From a virus, in the IMG/VR virus record IMGVR_UViG_3300024243_000057, positions 1-33,175 of that record: 33,175 nucleotides of DNA; one strand, given 5' to 3'. The first letter of the stretch is position 1. The number at the start of each line of letters is the position of its first letter. Positions 6,041 to 14,209 of the stretch are shown in pieces. The notes under the pieces were generated by a model. It saw nothing but the letters and a program-made list of their open reading frames with translations, did no database searches and was not told the DNA's origin. A program made the position numbers and the translations under genes.

Positions 6041-6765
6041 ATCCCCAAACCGAAGCACATCTTGTAAAGCAGATCCGCACCAACAACCTGACGGCTCTCC
6101 ATGCCTTTGTCACGGCTCACTATGGTATGGTCTTTGATCTGGCTAAGAAGCACGGCACTCCTGAAGAGTATGAAGAGTACGTAGGCGAAGGCTCTGTCGC
6201 TTTGTGTGAGGGTGCTAAGAACTTTGCTCATGCGGGATTGGAATGTAGATTCTCCACGTATATCCATACGCGCATCAAACGGGCTATGATTACTCACCGT
6301 CGCACCAGCGGCACTGTCCAGGGATCAGAGTGGAAAGCACGAACATCCAAGCAAGCAAGAAAAGTAAGAGATTGGGCAGAGCAAGAGATTGGCGAGACAT
6401 TAACGGCTGAAGAGGTTGCCTATATTGAACAGATAGGTGATCCATCTGTCAAAGATGTGCAGCGTCAGAGCGACAATTTAGAGTCCTATCGCTTTATTGA
6501 TTTGGATGAGTGGGACGAACGTCACGATGCCTCTATAAATCTTTTTGGCGAATCGTTCTCCCTGCCTTTTAACGAACTACCCCTCACCACCCGAGTCATC
6601 TTCCAAGCAGCCCTACAATGTTTTGAGCAGACAGGCAATGCCTCTTTATCCATCATGGCTGATCTACCTGTCATGGATGATATTACCAGGGATGAGATAC
6701 ATAACGAGCTGTGCGCTGTTTGGGGTATGCTGAAATCAAAGAGGGAGGACCATGCGGAATCTTGA
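6037..6765 (+). CDS. phage RNA polymerase sigma factor (sigma-70 region 2)
   Basis: A 242-residue protein. Residues 1-90 align by eye with sigma-70 region 2: HYGMVFDLAKKHG (about 28-40), EEYVGEGSVALCEGAKNF (about 45-62, the region 2.2 polymerase clamp-helix-binding face) and RFSTYIHTRIKRAM (71-84, regions 2.3-2.4). No convincing region 4.2 helix-turn-helix is seen, though the last 70 residues are helical. A sigma without clear region 4 would favour promoters lacking a -35, as with T4 gp55. Translation appears coupled to the 35-residue frame upstream. It is the obvious candidate for recognising the shared element before the portal and protease operons. Confidence 0.78.
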   Translation: MNPQTEAHLVKQIRTNNLTALHAFVTAHYGMVFDLAKKHGTPEEYEEYVGEGSVALCEGAKNFAHAGLECRFSTYIHTRIKRAMITHRRTSGTVQGSEWKARTSKQARKVRDWAEQEIGETLTAEEVAYIEQIGDPSVKDVQRQSDNLESYRFIDLDEWDERHDASINLFGESFSLPFNELPLTTRVIFQAALQCFEQTGNASLSIMADLPVMDDITRDEIHNELCAVWGMLKSKREDHAES

Positions 6766-7396
6766 TTATCTGACCCTATGGGATAAGGGCCAAGCACTTG
6801 AGGCTGAATATGCTCCTCTGGCTAAAAGGAATATGATAAATGGAGGTAAAAACGTACCGCTGAGTGGTAAGCGGATAAAGAAACCAATAAATGTCATTCA
6901 GAAAATTGCCAATGACCTTGATATAAGTCAATCGGCATGGTCGCGTTTAAAAAAGGTTATGAAGTCAAACAAAAACGAAATAATTGATTCACTTATACGC
7001 CATGAGATAAGCCTATCAAGGGCCGAGCGAATATTAATTGATAAAAAAAGGGGGATTGATCGGGCCTCTTGGTTAACCGAAGATGACATAGAGACAATCT
7101 TTGATATAAAACTTTGCGGCGAGGGCAACCGGACTAATCGTCAAGTCAGATGCATAGGTGGGCGTATTGATATATTATCTCAGGATACCATTTACGAAAT
7201 AAAGAGACATTTAACGCTGGATAAAATGCATGAGGGGTTAGGACAATTGATCATATATTCACATTCATATCCCGAGCATAAGTTGGTGTTAGTGGGTCAA
7301 GAGTCCAGTATCACGCGCACAATCGCACAAGCAGTTCAGCGATGGGGTATATCGGTTTGTCTTTATTCTTTCCCTAGAACCTTTGTGGAGATTTAA
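6752..7396 (+). CDS. HTH plus PD-(D/E)XK-type nuclease-like protein
   Basis: A 214-residue protein overlapping the sigma gene by 14 bases. The first half resembles ParB-associated middle regions (AKRNMINGGKNVPLSGKR, then a helical segment NDLDISQSAWSRLKKVMKSN). The second half reads GGRIDIL..TIYEIKRHLT..GLGQLIIYS (about 147-182), which fits a PD-(D/E)XK nuclease core with D-x(n)-ExK residues, followed by a strand KLVLVG. The predicted activity is metal-dependent DNA cleavage or binding. It sits between sigma and ParB-like genes just before the terminase pair, so a role in DNA processing before packaging or in host DNA breakdown is possible. Confidence 0.6.
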   Translation: MRNLDYLTLWDKGQALEAEYAPLAKRNMINGGKNVPLSGKRIKKPINVIQKIANDLDISQSAWSRLKKVMKSNKNEIIDSLIRHEISLSRAERILIDKKRGIDRASWLTEDDIETIFDIKLCGEGNRTNRQVRCIGGRIDILSQDTIYEIKRHLTLDKMHEGLGQLIIYSHSYPEHKLVLVGQESSITRTIAQAVQRWGISVCLYSFPRTFVEI

Positions 7397-7398
7397 TT

Positions 7399-8187
7399 AT
7401 GCGTGATTTTGTTATTGAATTTGTGCCCATAGATACAATTACGGCACATCCATTATCCCTTGAGGTTTTTGGGGAATTGGATATAATGAGGATAGAGGAT
7501 CTCAAAGAAGATATTGAGGAGCGGGGGCTACAATATCCACTTGAGGTAGATAATCAAAATAGAGTGATCTGTGGTAGCCAGCGATTACGCGCAATCACTG
7601 ATTTAAGATGGGACACAGTGCCGATTATTCGCCAAAGTGAGCTAAAAACTGAGGATAGCATTAGGGAACACCTACTTAAAGATAATGTTTTAAGGAGACA
7701 ATTAACTCCGGGGCAGATGTATAAGGCAGGTAAAGAATTAGAGCGAATTTATGGTGTGGGCGCTGAAGAGAGGATGAAGGATGGTGTAGCCCTCCGTCCA
7801 AATGAGCGGGGGGATACACGAGATCGCGTTGCTGCCGATCTTGGAACATCAGCCTCAACCTATGAACGCACCAAGAAAGTATTTGAGGAGGGCAGCGAAG
7901 AACTACAACATGAGGTAGATACGGGCCTCAAAAGCATCTCTGCCGCTGCCGAAGAGATACGCAAGGGACAGGAGGTATTTCAAGGACAAGAGATGCCTTC
8001 TGATGATGGACGGCGGTTGACATTGCGCTATGGGAAGGTCAGGCGGCAGTTAGAAAAATATGCTGAATATCTTGAGAAAAACGACCTCAAAGAATTTGCC
8101 GATGAACCACGCTGGAAAGATAATTTAGTATATAGCCTTCACGATTTACAGAAGATCATTCAATCTAAACTGGAGCAGTTGATGTAA
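7399..8187 (+). CDS. ParB/Srx-fold N-terminal domain protein
   Basis: A 262-residue protein starting after GGAGA. It opens with the ParB/sulfiredoxin fold: VPIDTITAHPLS, RIEDLKEDIEERGLQYPLEV, and the catalytic-box equivalent ICGSQRLRAI (about 57-66, equal to GxxRxxA). A helical middle follows with a helix-turn-helix-like piece (VAADLGTSASTYERTKKV), and the C-terminal third is helical. In phages such proteins are variously CTP-binding clamps, nucleases or regulators; the specific function is unknown. It overlaps the small terminase gene by one base. Confidence 0.78.
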   Translation: MRDFVIEFVPIDTITAHPLSLEVFGELDIMRIEDLKEDIEERGLQYPLEVDNQNRVICGSQRLRAITDLRWDTVPIIRQSELKTEDSIREHLLKDNVLRRQLTPGQMYKAGKELERIYGVGAEERMKDGVALRPNERGDTRDRVAADLGTSASTYERTKKVFEEGSEELQHEVDTGLKSISAAAEEIRKGQEVFQGQEMPSDDGRRLTLRYGKVRRQLEKYAEYLEKNDLKEFADEPRWKDNLVYSLHDLQKIIQSKLEQLM

Positions 8188-8735
8188 TGGATGAGCGGGT
8201 GGTATGGGATAGACAAGAAGGTGAAAGTAGCCTCTGGTATGGCCGCTTTGATGAGTATAGGCTGATGGGTCCAGAGCGGTCTGTGCTGTCAGTAGTGAAC
8301 AGAAGGCGTAGGGATCAGAGCAAAAAACAGGCTAAATACTCCCCCGGCGCATGGCTTGAGAAGGCCAATACCTTCAAGTGGCGCGAACGAGCAGAGGCAT
8401 GGGATGAGTCCGAGCGACAGCGACAGGCGGCACTGAGGGAGATAGAGGCCGATAAACTGTTTGAGAATATTGAACAGGCACTCAAGGCATTGTATGCTAA
8501 GTATAGCCAGCGATTACAAGAGTTAGATCCTGATGATATACCCGCTGCGGTGCTGGCCCCGCACTTCCTATCTACCATCAAGAAGCTGGAGGAGCATTAC
8601 GGGCGGCAAGCCGTCAAGAAGGTGGAGCTATCTGGACCCGAAGGCAAGCCCATTGCTATTGATTTGGAATTACGTCGCATCATTTCGCAACGCGCCGAAG
8701 AGTTTCAGGAAGGAAAAGACAAGAATGATCCTTGA
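8187..8735 (+). CDS. terminase small subunit-like protein
   Basis: A 182-residue protein. The N-terminal pattern WDRQEGESSLWYGRFDEYRLMGPERSV, followed after about 40 residues by FKWRERAEAWDE, is a signature I associate with phage small-terminase-like proteins (W-x-RQ-x-GES..YxxFxxY..LG, then WxxRAxAWD). A long helical region follows, and a C-terminal part (LSGPEGKPIAIDL) may contact the large subunit. Small terminases recognise the packaging site and stimulate the ATPase. The large subunit lies two genes on, with a sliding clamp gene in between. Its stop codon lies inside the -35 of the next promoter. Confidence 0.72.
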   Translation: MDERVVWDRQEGESSLWYGRFDEYRLMGPERSVLSVVNRRRRDQSKKQAKYSPGAWLEKANTFKWRERAEAWDESERQRQAALREIEADKLFENIEQALKALYAKYSQRLQELDPDDIPAAVLAPHFLSTIKKLEEHYGRQAVKKVELSGPEGKPIAIDLELRRIISQRAEEFQEGKDKNDP

Positions 8736-8759
8736 CAGATTCTCCAAATAATGTATATT
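8732..8759 (+). promoter_or_regulatory. strong sigma-70 promoter for dnaN-terL
   Basis: TTGACA (8732-8737), 16-bp spacer, TATATT (8754-8759). The TGA stop of the small terminase gene is embedded in the -35. A second -10-like TATAAT at 8767-8772 has no matching -35 but lies within CTTATATAA, resembling the core of the shared late element. Confidence 0.8.
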
Positions 8760-8794
8760 AATCTTATATAATCATTCTACCCAAAGGGGGATCT

Positions 8795-8808
8795 GTTATG
8801 CGTATAAC
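8795..8808. promoter_or_regulatory. near-palindrome over the dnaN start codon (copy 2)
   Basis: GTTATGCGTATAAC differs by one base from a perfect palindrome and from the copies at 4799 and 22576. It spans the ATG of the clamp gene (8798-8800). A bound protein would sit about 35 bases downstream of the promoter and over the initiation codon. Confidence 0.5.
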
Positions 8809-9907
8809 GGCTCGTGGTTCTGATCTGCGTCGTGCTTTTTCTATCGTGTCTGATGCTGTTCCCAACAAACCGGCTTTGCCTATCTTGGCGAATGTCCTGA
8901 TAGTGGCAGACAGCGAGGGTTTGTTTATTACCGCCAGTAGTCTTGATATTACTATTAGGACCAAGGTAGACGCCACCATCAACGAGATGGGATGCCTTAC
9001 TGTCCCTGCGAAGATCACCAGAGAGATTATCAGCGAGTGGCCGGATGAGGATATAGATATTACCTCTGATGAGGAGTCCATGATACTGACTTCTGATTCA
9101 GGTCAATACACGTTGCAGGGTATGCCATCCGACGATTTCCCTGAGATGCCAGATAAGATGGATGGCACGGTAATTCCTATTGGTGGTAGTGGTATTGATC
9201 CTGTGGTGATGGCTGATATGATCAACAAGACCTCTTTTGCTGTCTCGCAAGATGATACACGGCCCGTTCTTCAAGGTGTCTTCTGCCGCACTAACGAAGA
9301 GGGGGTGTCTATGGTAGCTACTGACGGCCATCGGTTGTCTTGCTATACCTATCCTATCATGGGACTGTCTGATGCGGAGGCCATCATTCCTCCGCAGTGC
9401 CTATCATCGTTGGCTAAGATGTGCAACGGTGACGGCGAGTTGATTATTAATGGCACTAACATCTCCTGTGCTATTGGTGATACTGTCCTTGTCTCACGGC
9501 TCATCGAGGGTCCATACGTTGACTATCAGCAGATCATTCCTCAGCCTGGGGAGAATATCTTGACCGTTGATAGGGATGTGTTGCAACCTACTCTCAAGAG
9601 GGTGTCTATCCTCTCCAGCCAGCACACCAGACAGATCAATCTTTCGCTGGGCGAAAAGGTAGAGATGTCTGCTATCAGTGCAGAGCGTGGTGGCGATGCG
9701 CGGGAGGAGGTCAGTGCGGACTACGACGGTAAGGAGATGACGGTAGGGTATAACGGTCAATACTTGCAGGAGATCCTCAAGTTTATCTCTGGTGTTATCA
9801 CCATCAACTTTACCAACGAGACAACGGCGTCTATCATCCAATCATCTAACCAAGAGGTGGGGGATCTGTTTTATCTGTTGATGCCCCTGCGACCGAATGC
9901 TGGATAG
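8798..9907 (+). CDS. dnaN: DNA polymerase III beta subunit (sliding clamp)
   Basis: A 369-residue protein, the usual length for bacterial beta clamps. The N-terminal domain reads SDLRRAFSIVSDAVPNKPALPILANVLI, domain one ends with DDFPEMP, and the middle domain has TSFAVSQDDTRPVLQGVFC and VATDGHRLS, all hallmark DnaN segments. The C-terminus (DLFYLLMPLRPN) matches the family end. The clamp encircles DNA and tethers polymerases and other partners. ATG 8798 follows AAGGGGG. The gene has its own strong promoter, lies between the terminase genes and overlaps terL by 11 bases. No phage polymerase is in the window, so the clamp may serve an outside phage enzyme, the host enzyme or late transcription. 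Confidence 0.95.
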   Translation: MRITARGSDLRRAFSIVSDAVPNKPALPILANVLIVADSEGLFITASSLDITIRTKVDATINEMGCLTVPAKITREIISEWPDEDIDITSDEESMILTSDSGQYTLQGMPSDDFPEMPDKMDGTVIPIGGSGIDPVVMADMINKTSFAVSQDDTRPVLQGVFCRTNEEGVSMVATDGHRLSCYTYPIMGLSDAEAIIPPQCLSSLAKMCNGDGELIINGTNISCAIGDTVLVSRLIEGPYVDYQQIIPQPGENILTVDRDVLQPTLKRVSILSSQHTRQINLSLGEKVEMSAISAERGGDAREEVSADYDGKEMTVGYNGQYLQEILKFISGVITINFTNETTASIIQSSNQEVGDLFYLLMPLRPNAG

Positions 9908-11441
9908 CGAAATAGAGCAACATGCCAAGGCGATGGCGGTCTATCACGCCTCTCCCGCAGCCTGGGTGATAGATCATATTGACATTGACTTAGCTCATTA
10001 CAGAAGCGAGGAGTCTCTTCGGGCGTGGCTGGCGACAGTCCCGCCCGATTCGCATGAGTGGTGCCGTAAGCAACTGGCAGCGGGTAAACTTTGCTTAGAT
10101 GATGGTGTATCCTATCAAGCAGAGATGCTTGACAAGTTGGCAAAGCCTGGATGGTATGCTTTCAAGTGGGCAAATGGCACTTCCAAAACGACCATAGCAG
10201 CTCTGTTTATCCTATATATGATGGATGTGTATACGGATCTGCGTATACTAACGACAGCAGGGACATGGAGCCAACTACAAGAGCAGCTATGGCGCGAGGT
10301 GCCGCTGTGGTTATCACGGACCAAGTTTGATATAACCGCACAAGGGCATATTGGCAGAGACTCTATTCACATCCCTCCTCCCTATGATGCTCATACGATC
10401 AGCCGTGCAGCATACAAGGCAGCCAACTTTGAGGGCATCCACGCCAAGCACGTAGTCGTATTGGTCGATGAGGCCAAAGCTATCGCTCCGGACATTTATG
10501 ATGCTATCCGTAGGATTCTGCGCGGCGGCGAGGATGCTAAGTTGTGGCTTATTCTACTCAGTTCACCAGGTAGCCCATCTGGTCCTTTTTATGATCTTTG
10601 CACCGGCTCAGAAGGTAGTCGAGTGCAAGTCCTATCTTTATCGGCCTATGAGTCTGAGCGCGTATCCTTGGATCAGATCCACCAAGATGCGTTAGAGTTA
10701 GGCGAGGACTCCCCTCTCTTTATCGCAATGGATTGCGGTGAGTTTCCTGATGAGGGCGAGGACTCTGTTATTCCTTTGTCATGGGTGCAAGCCAACGTAG
10801 ATCGCAAGGTAGAGGGCTTCACGTTCAAGTCTTTAGGTGTGGATATGTCGTATTCGCTGAGAGGTGATAGGACTTGCCTTATTGGGATCTTTGGGCGACA
10901 GGTGCGAATATTGGATACTTACAGAGGACGAGAGCCGTCCTATACCGCAGGGAGGATACAGGACTTAAACAAGATCCATCAGTTCCATGCTATCGGTATT
11001 GATGATCCTGGCAAGGGTGTGGTAGATATGTGCCGACAAAATGGGCTGAAGATACAAGACGTTGTTTTTGGGTCTAAGGCTTATACGGACTCTCGTTATG
11101 TTAATCTCAAGGCTGAGATGTATTTCAAGCTGCGAGCTGAATTAGAGGCGGGATATAAAGATCCCGGCAATGAAGAATGCGGATTGTCATTACCTAACGA
11201 TAAAACCCTGCACCATCAGTTGACAGTACAGGGCTATAGATACGATCTGAAGAATAGAATACTTATTGAGTCTAAGGATGAACTGCGAAAAAGAGGCGAG
11301 TCATCCCCTGATTATGCTGATGCGTTGGCTATTGCTAATCTGATGAGAGCATCCCGCACTAACCGCATCCTAACAGAAACCAACCGCACCACGGCAAGAC
11401 ATACGGGCGCAGGGGCTTCTGTAAGAAAGGCTGAGTTTTAG
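9897..11441 (+). CDS. terL: terminase large subunit (packaging ATPase-nuclease)
   Basis: A 514-residue protein. The ATPase domain shows a variant Walker A (WANGTSKTT, about 91-99), Walker B VVVLVDEA (about 186-193) and the coupling motif LLSSPG (about 220-225). The nuclease domain is RNase H-like with GVDMSYSLRGD (Asp316), IGIDDPG (about 367-372) and a late DYADAL acidic motif. The enzyme drives DNA into the procapsid and cuts it. Its start overlaps the clamp gene end, so they are coupled. The canonical GxxxxGK[ST] is altered to NGTSKT, as occurs in some TerL lineages. Its 3' end overlaps the convergent helicase-methyltransferase gene by four bases. Confidence 0.93.
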   Translation: MLDSEIEQHAKAMAVYHASPAAWVIDHIDIDLAHYRSEESLRAWLATVPPDSHEWCRKQLAAGKLCLDDGVSYQAEMLDKLAKPGWYAFKWANGTSKTTIAALFILYMMDVYTDLRILTTAGTWSQLQEQLWREVPLWLSRTKFDITAQGHIGRDSIHIPPPYDAHTISRAAYKAANFEGIHAKHVVVLVDEAKAIAPDIYDAIRRILRGGEDAKLWLILLSSPGSPSGPFYDLCTGSEGSRVQVLSLSAYESERVSLDQIHQDALELGEDSPLFIAMDCGEFPDEGEDSVIPLSWVQANVDRKVEGFTFKSLGVDMSYSLRGDRTCLIGIFGRQVRILDTYRGREPSYTAGRIQDLNKIHQFHAIGIDDPGKGVVDMCRQNGLKIQDVVFGSKAYTDSRYVNLKAEMYFKLRAELEAGYKDPGNEECGLSLPNDKTLHHQLTVQGYRYDLKNRILIESKDELRKRGESSPDYADALAIANLMRASRTNRILTETNRTTARHTGAGASVRKAEF

Positions 11442-13612
11442 AATAGGCTCGTCTGTGTCCCCGGTCCTGTCCCGGCGCTGGCTATATTCTTACATGCTGC
11501 CCTATAATACGATTCCTTCAGTTCGCATCCCACAAAACGCCTTCCCAATCCAATAGCCTGATGCCCTTCTGATCCGATTCCCATGAAGGGTGAGCATACC
11601 ACATCTCCCTCATTGCTCCACAGCTTTATCACCCGCTCAATGGTCCCGAGTTGCAGGGGGCAGATATGCCGCTCGTCCTTCTCGTCCCGCCCCTCAGCGA
11701 CATTGAGGGTGTCGCTTTCTCTTATATTATACCAGATGGGTCTTGCCCACTCAATCCATTGGTTGTTGGTTATGTCTGGCTTGATGGGTTCCGCATTATC
11801 TCCCGGCTTACGAAATACAAGGATGTAGTCAGCCAGTGCCGGTCTAAGCCATGATGCATCTTTTTTCAGTTGCGTGAAGAGGAGAGATTTAGCCTTAGTT
11901 CTGATGGCCTGTGCCTGGGGATCTTTATCAATGCAAACTTCCCCATGATAGATAAACCCATGTTCTTGGAATAACTCAATCGTCATGCCCCTGAAGTCCT
12001 TCAGGCCGATATACCCATCTCTTACCAGCATAGCAGGGACTTGGGCAACGTGTACCGCACAATTGCGCCCCGGTTTAGTGATCCGCAATAGGTGATCGGC
12101 AATGATGCCAAAATGATCCATGAAAGTGTCTTTGTCGTCCGAGTTGCCTATGTCTCTGGGCGTTGGAGAATAGGTATAGAGGCTCAGGAACGGAGGAGAG
12201 AACACGGACAACCCAACCGAATCATCCTCTATTTCAGCCATACGGATACAGGAATCACCAAGCATCAGTTTATAATCATGGGTCTCAACTGTGTCTTCGT
12301 TATATTTCTCCACTTTTTCTCCTCCGTCAAGTTCCTCTTTTTCAAATTCCTTGATGTTTTCTATCAGCTTATCCTTCAGGAATGTAGCCATCTTCTCTTT
12401 CCTTTTGATGTTTTTGAATATTGCACTCTCGATGTCTGTCAGGACAATATGGGCATCCACTGGATGAGTCTGTCCGAACCTATAGGATCTACGGATGCAC
12501 TGATAGTAAGTCTCCCACGAATCATTTAAACCCATGAAAACCATCTTATGGGCATTCTGAAAATTCATACCAAAGCCCCCGATCTTGGGTTTGGTGACAA
12601 GGACTCTGATCTTACTATCCTGAAAATCTTCAAAAACCTGCGTCTTGTGTTCAGCGTCATCAGCCCCCGACACCTCAACGGCCCCAGGTATGATCTTTCC
12701 CAGCTTGGTTGATTCGTCGTTGAGGCCGCACCATACAATCCACTGGTCCTCATCGTTGATGAGATCGCAGACTGCCACCATGCGCTCTTCTACGGTGCCC
12801 TTACGTATTCTGGCCCTATCAGAGATACCTTTCATACCTGTGAAAAAAAGGGCATCATCAGGGCGGTAGTCTGTCTTTACAAACAACGGATTGATGTTAA
12901 GCGGAGGAAGGATATAGCCATCATCATCATATCCAAGATCAGATGGTAGTTGAATGAACATGCCCCACGATGCCATCCAGCGGAAGAAGGCCTCATGGGC
13001 ATGGCCCTTGAGCCGCCATCCATCATCGTCGTGAACGAAATATGTTGCCAGCATATCGTTTCTTGTTTTGACCCCAAGAAACTCTGCATGATTAGCCATC
13101 TCCGTTATATCATTGGGTGCTGGAGTGGCCGTACAGCATAGCCGGTAGGGCGTTTTACCGAACTGATCAAGCAACTTCAGGCGTGTTTTTCCATCCAGAG
13201 ACTTCAGAATAGAACTCTCGTCAAGGACTACCCCTTGAAATCTGCTTGTGTCTAACTTTGTCACCATCTCATAGTTGGTAATTTGTATTCCATCAGTCAT
13301 CTCGGCATTATTACGGATATAAGGCAAGTCAATGCCGATGATTTTCGCTTCTCTCTGTGTCTGTCGTGCCACTGACAATGGAGCAACAATAAGGGTATTG
13401 TCAGTCATCAGCCGCCCCCACTCAAGCTGCATCCTTGTCTTTCCAAGGCCGGTGTCGGCAAAGATTGCAGCACGACCCTTGCGAATTGACCATTGCGTCA
13501 GATCGCGCTGGAACGGGAACAGCGATGGGTGAATCTCATCCCGCTCCACATGCTTGCCTGTTTCGTGCGTTATTGATTGCTTATCCTCCAAGAACTGTGC
13601 ATAGTCTTTCAT
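11438..13612 (-). CDS. SNF2/superfamily-2 helicase fused to DNA methyltransferase
   Basis: A 724-residue two-enzyme fusion. The helicase part covers about 30-420: Walker A ADTGLGKTR (52-60), DEAD-box equivalent LDES (130-133), TATPAPN (161-167) and motif VI QCIRRSYRFGQ (371-381). The methyltransferase part is about 445-715: LMLGDSC, motif IV SPPF (472-475) and, near the end, SPFMGIGSEGHQAIGLGRRFVGCEL (from about 674) carrying the AdoMet-binding motif. The motif IV before motif I order is a beta-class N4-cytosine/N6-adenine layout; SPPF leans to N4-cytosine. It probably couples DNA translocation to modification, protecting phage DNA. It has its own promoter and is the last gene of its module. 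Confidence 0.88.
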   Translation of the reverse strand: MKDYAQFLEDKQSITHETGKHVERDEIHPSLFPFQRDLTQWSIRKGRAAIFADTGLGKTRMQLEWGRLMTDNTLIVAPLSVARQTQREAKIIGIDLPYIRNNAEMTDGIQITNYEMVTKLDTSRFQGVVLDESSILKSLDGKTRLKLLDQFGKTPYRLCCTATPAPNDITEMANHAEFLGVKTRNDMLATYFVHDDDGWRLKGHAHEAFFRWMASWGMFIQLPSDLGYDDDGYILPPLNINPLFVKTDYRPDDALFFTGMKGISDRARIRKGTVEERMVAVCDLINDEDQWIVWCGLNDESTKLGKIIPGAVEVSGADDAEHKTQVFEDFQDSKIRVLVTKPKIGGFGMNFQNAHKMVFMGLNDSWETYYQCIRRSYRFGQTHPVDAHIVLTDIESAIFKNIKRKEKMATFLKDKLIENIKEFEKEELDGGEKVEKYNEDTVETHDYKLMLGDSCIRMAEIEDDSVGLSVFSPPFLSLYTYSPTPRDIGNSDDKDTFMDHFGIIADHLLRITKPGRNCAVHVAQVPAMLVRDGYIGLKDFRGMTIELFQEHGFIYHGEVCIDKDPQAQAIRTKAKSLLFTQLKKDASWLRPALADYILVFRKPGDNAEPIKPDITNNQWIEWARPIWYNIRESDTLNVAEGRDEKDERHICPLQLGTIERVIKLWSNEGDVVCSPFMGIGSEGHQAIGLGRRFVGCELKESYYRAACKNIASAGTGPGTQTSLF

Positions 13613-13639
13613 CTATCCCCCTTTGTTGAGTGTCTATAG

Positions 13640-13668
13640 AATATAGTAAATAAATTGATATAAGTCAA
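13640..13668 (-). promoter_or_regulatory. sigma-70 promoter of the helicase-methyltransferase gene
   Basis: Reverse strand: TTGACT (13663-13668), 17-bp spacer, TATATT (13640-13645). The TGA stop of the upstream mazG-like gene lies inside the -35. A GGGGGA Shine-Dalgarno follows before ATG 13612. Confidence 0.8.
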
Positions 13669-14012
13669 GATATGTCGGTATATTTCTTATTGCTCCCCTT
13701 GGCCTTTTCTACAGGATACTTGATTCTATTCTTTGCCATCTTCCACGCAATAGCAGCCAATGGGTCACAATCCATCTTCTGACACATCATCAAGGCATAG
13801 ATCATTACATCTGCTATCTCCTCCAAGATAGCATCCTCAGTCCCTTCAATACCTTCCTCAATCTCTTCATTGGTGCGGAACATGAATATCTCAAGCAACT
13901 CAGAGGCTTCAACTGATAGGGCAATGGCAAGGTCCTTGTGGGTGTGGAACTGCCCCCAATCGCGTTCCTCTGTGAATTGGGCTATATCAGCCATGATCTT
14001 TTCTATGGTCAT
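13665..14012 (-). CDS. MazG-like nucleotide pyrophosphohydrolase
   Basis: A 115-residue all-alpha protein. The metal-binding pattern is clear: KDLAIALSVEASELLEIF (helix with ExxE, about 26-43), then ILEEIADVMIYALMMC (about 62-77, EExxD). Proteins of this size belong to the single-domain MazG/dCTPase-like group, which split nucleoside triphosphates into monophosphate and pyrophosphate. In phages they trim (p)ppGpp-like or non-canonical nucleotide pools. Its start overlaps the upstream gene by four bases. Substrate cannot be read from sequence. Confidence 0.85.
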   Translation of the reverse strand: MTIEKIMADIAQFTEERDWGQFHTHKDLAIALSVEASELLEIFMFRTNEEIEEGIEGTEDAILEEIADVMIYALMMCQKMDCDPLAAIAWKMAKNRIKYPVEKAKGSNKKYTDIS

Positions 14013-14209
14013 TCGCTCTCCTTCCAGAATAACCGCTTGGCTACTACCTCTCCTCTTGTCATTCCTGTCGCCTTAGACTGCCTGATGATCTCCTTAGCCA
14101 ATCCCTCGGGTATGCTCATACTGAACGATACCCATCCTGTTTTCTTACGCCTACCCGCTCCCTTGCGTGATCCTCCCCAGTTGGGACTATCTGTAGGACG
14201 TTTAGCCAT
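14009..14209 (-). CDS. small basic protein, GxxRKGAGRRK motif with RHH-like tail
   Basis: A 66-residue protein. ATG 14209 follows AGGAGGATC; a longer open frame upstream lacks a ribosome-binding site and overlaps another gene. It begins with a basic, Gly-rich segment (NWGGSRKGAGRRKKTG), a motif common at the start of small phage and mobile-element regulators, then a strand and helices (WVSFSMSIPEGLAKEII) resembling a ribbon-helix-helix. Probably a DNA-binding regulator; the target is unknown. Confidence 0.65.
   Translation of the reverse strand: MAKRPTDSPNWGGSRKGAGRRKKTGWVSFSMSIPEGLAKEIIRQSKATGMTRGEVVAKRLFWKESE

Noticed and set aside
10229-10248. Inverted repeat GTATACG-N6-CGTATAC
   Set aside because: It lies within the terL coding sequence and its spacing differs from the intergenic palindromes; most likely chance.
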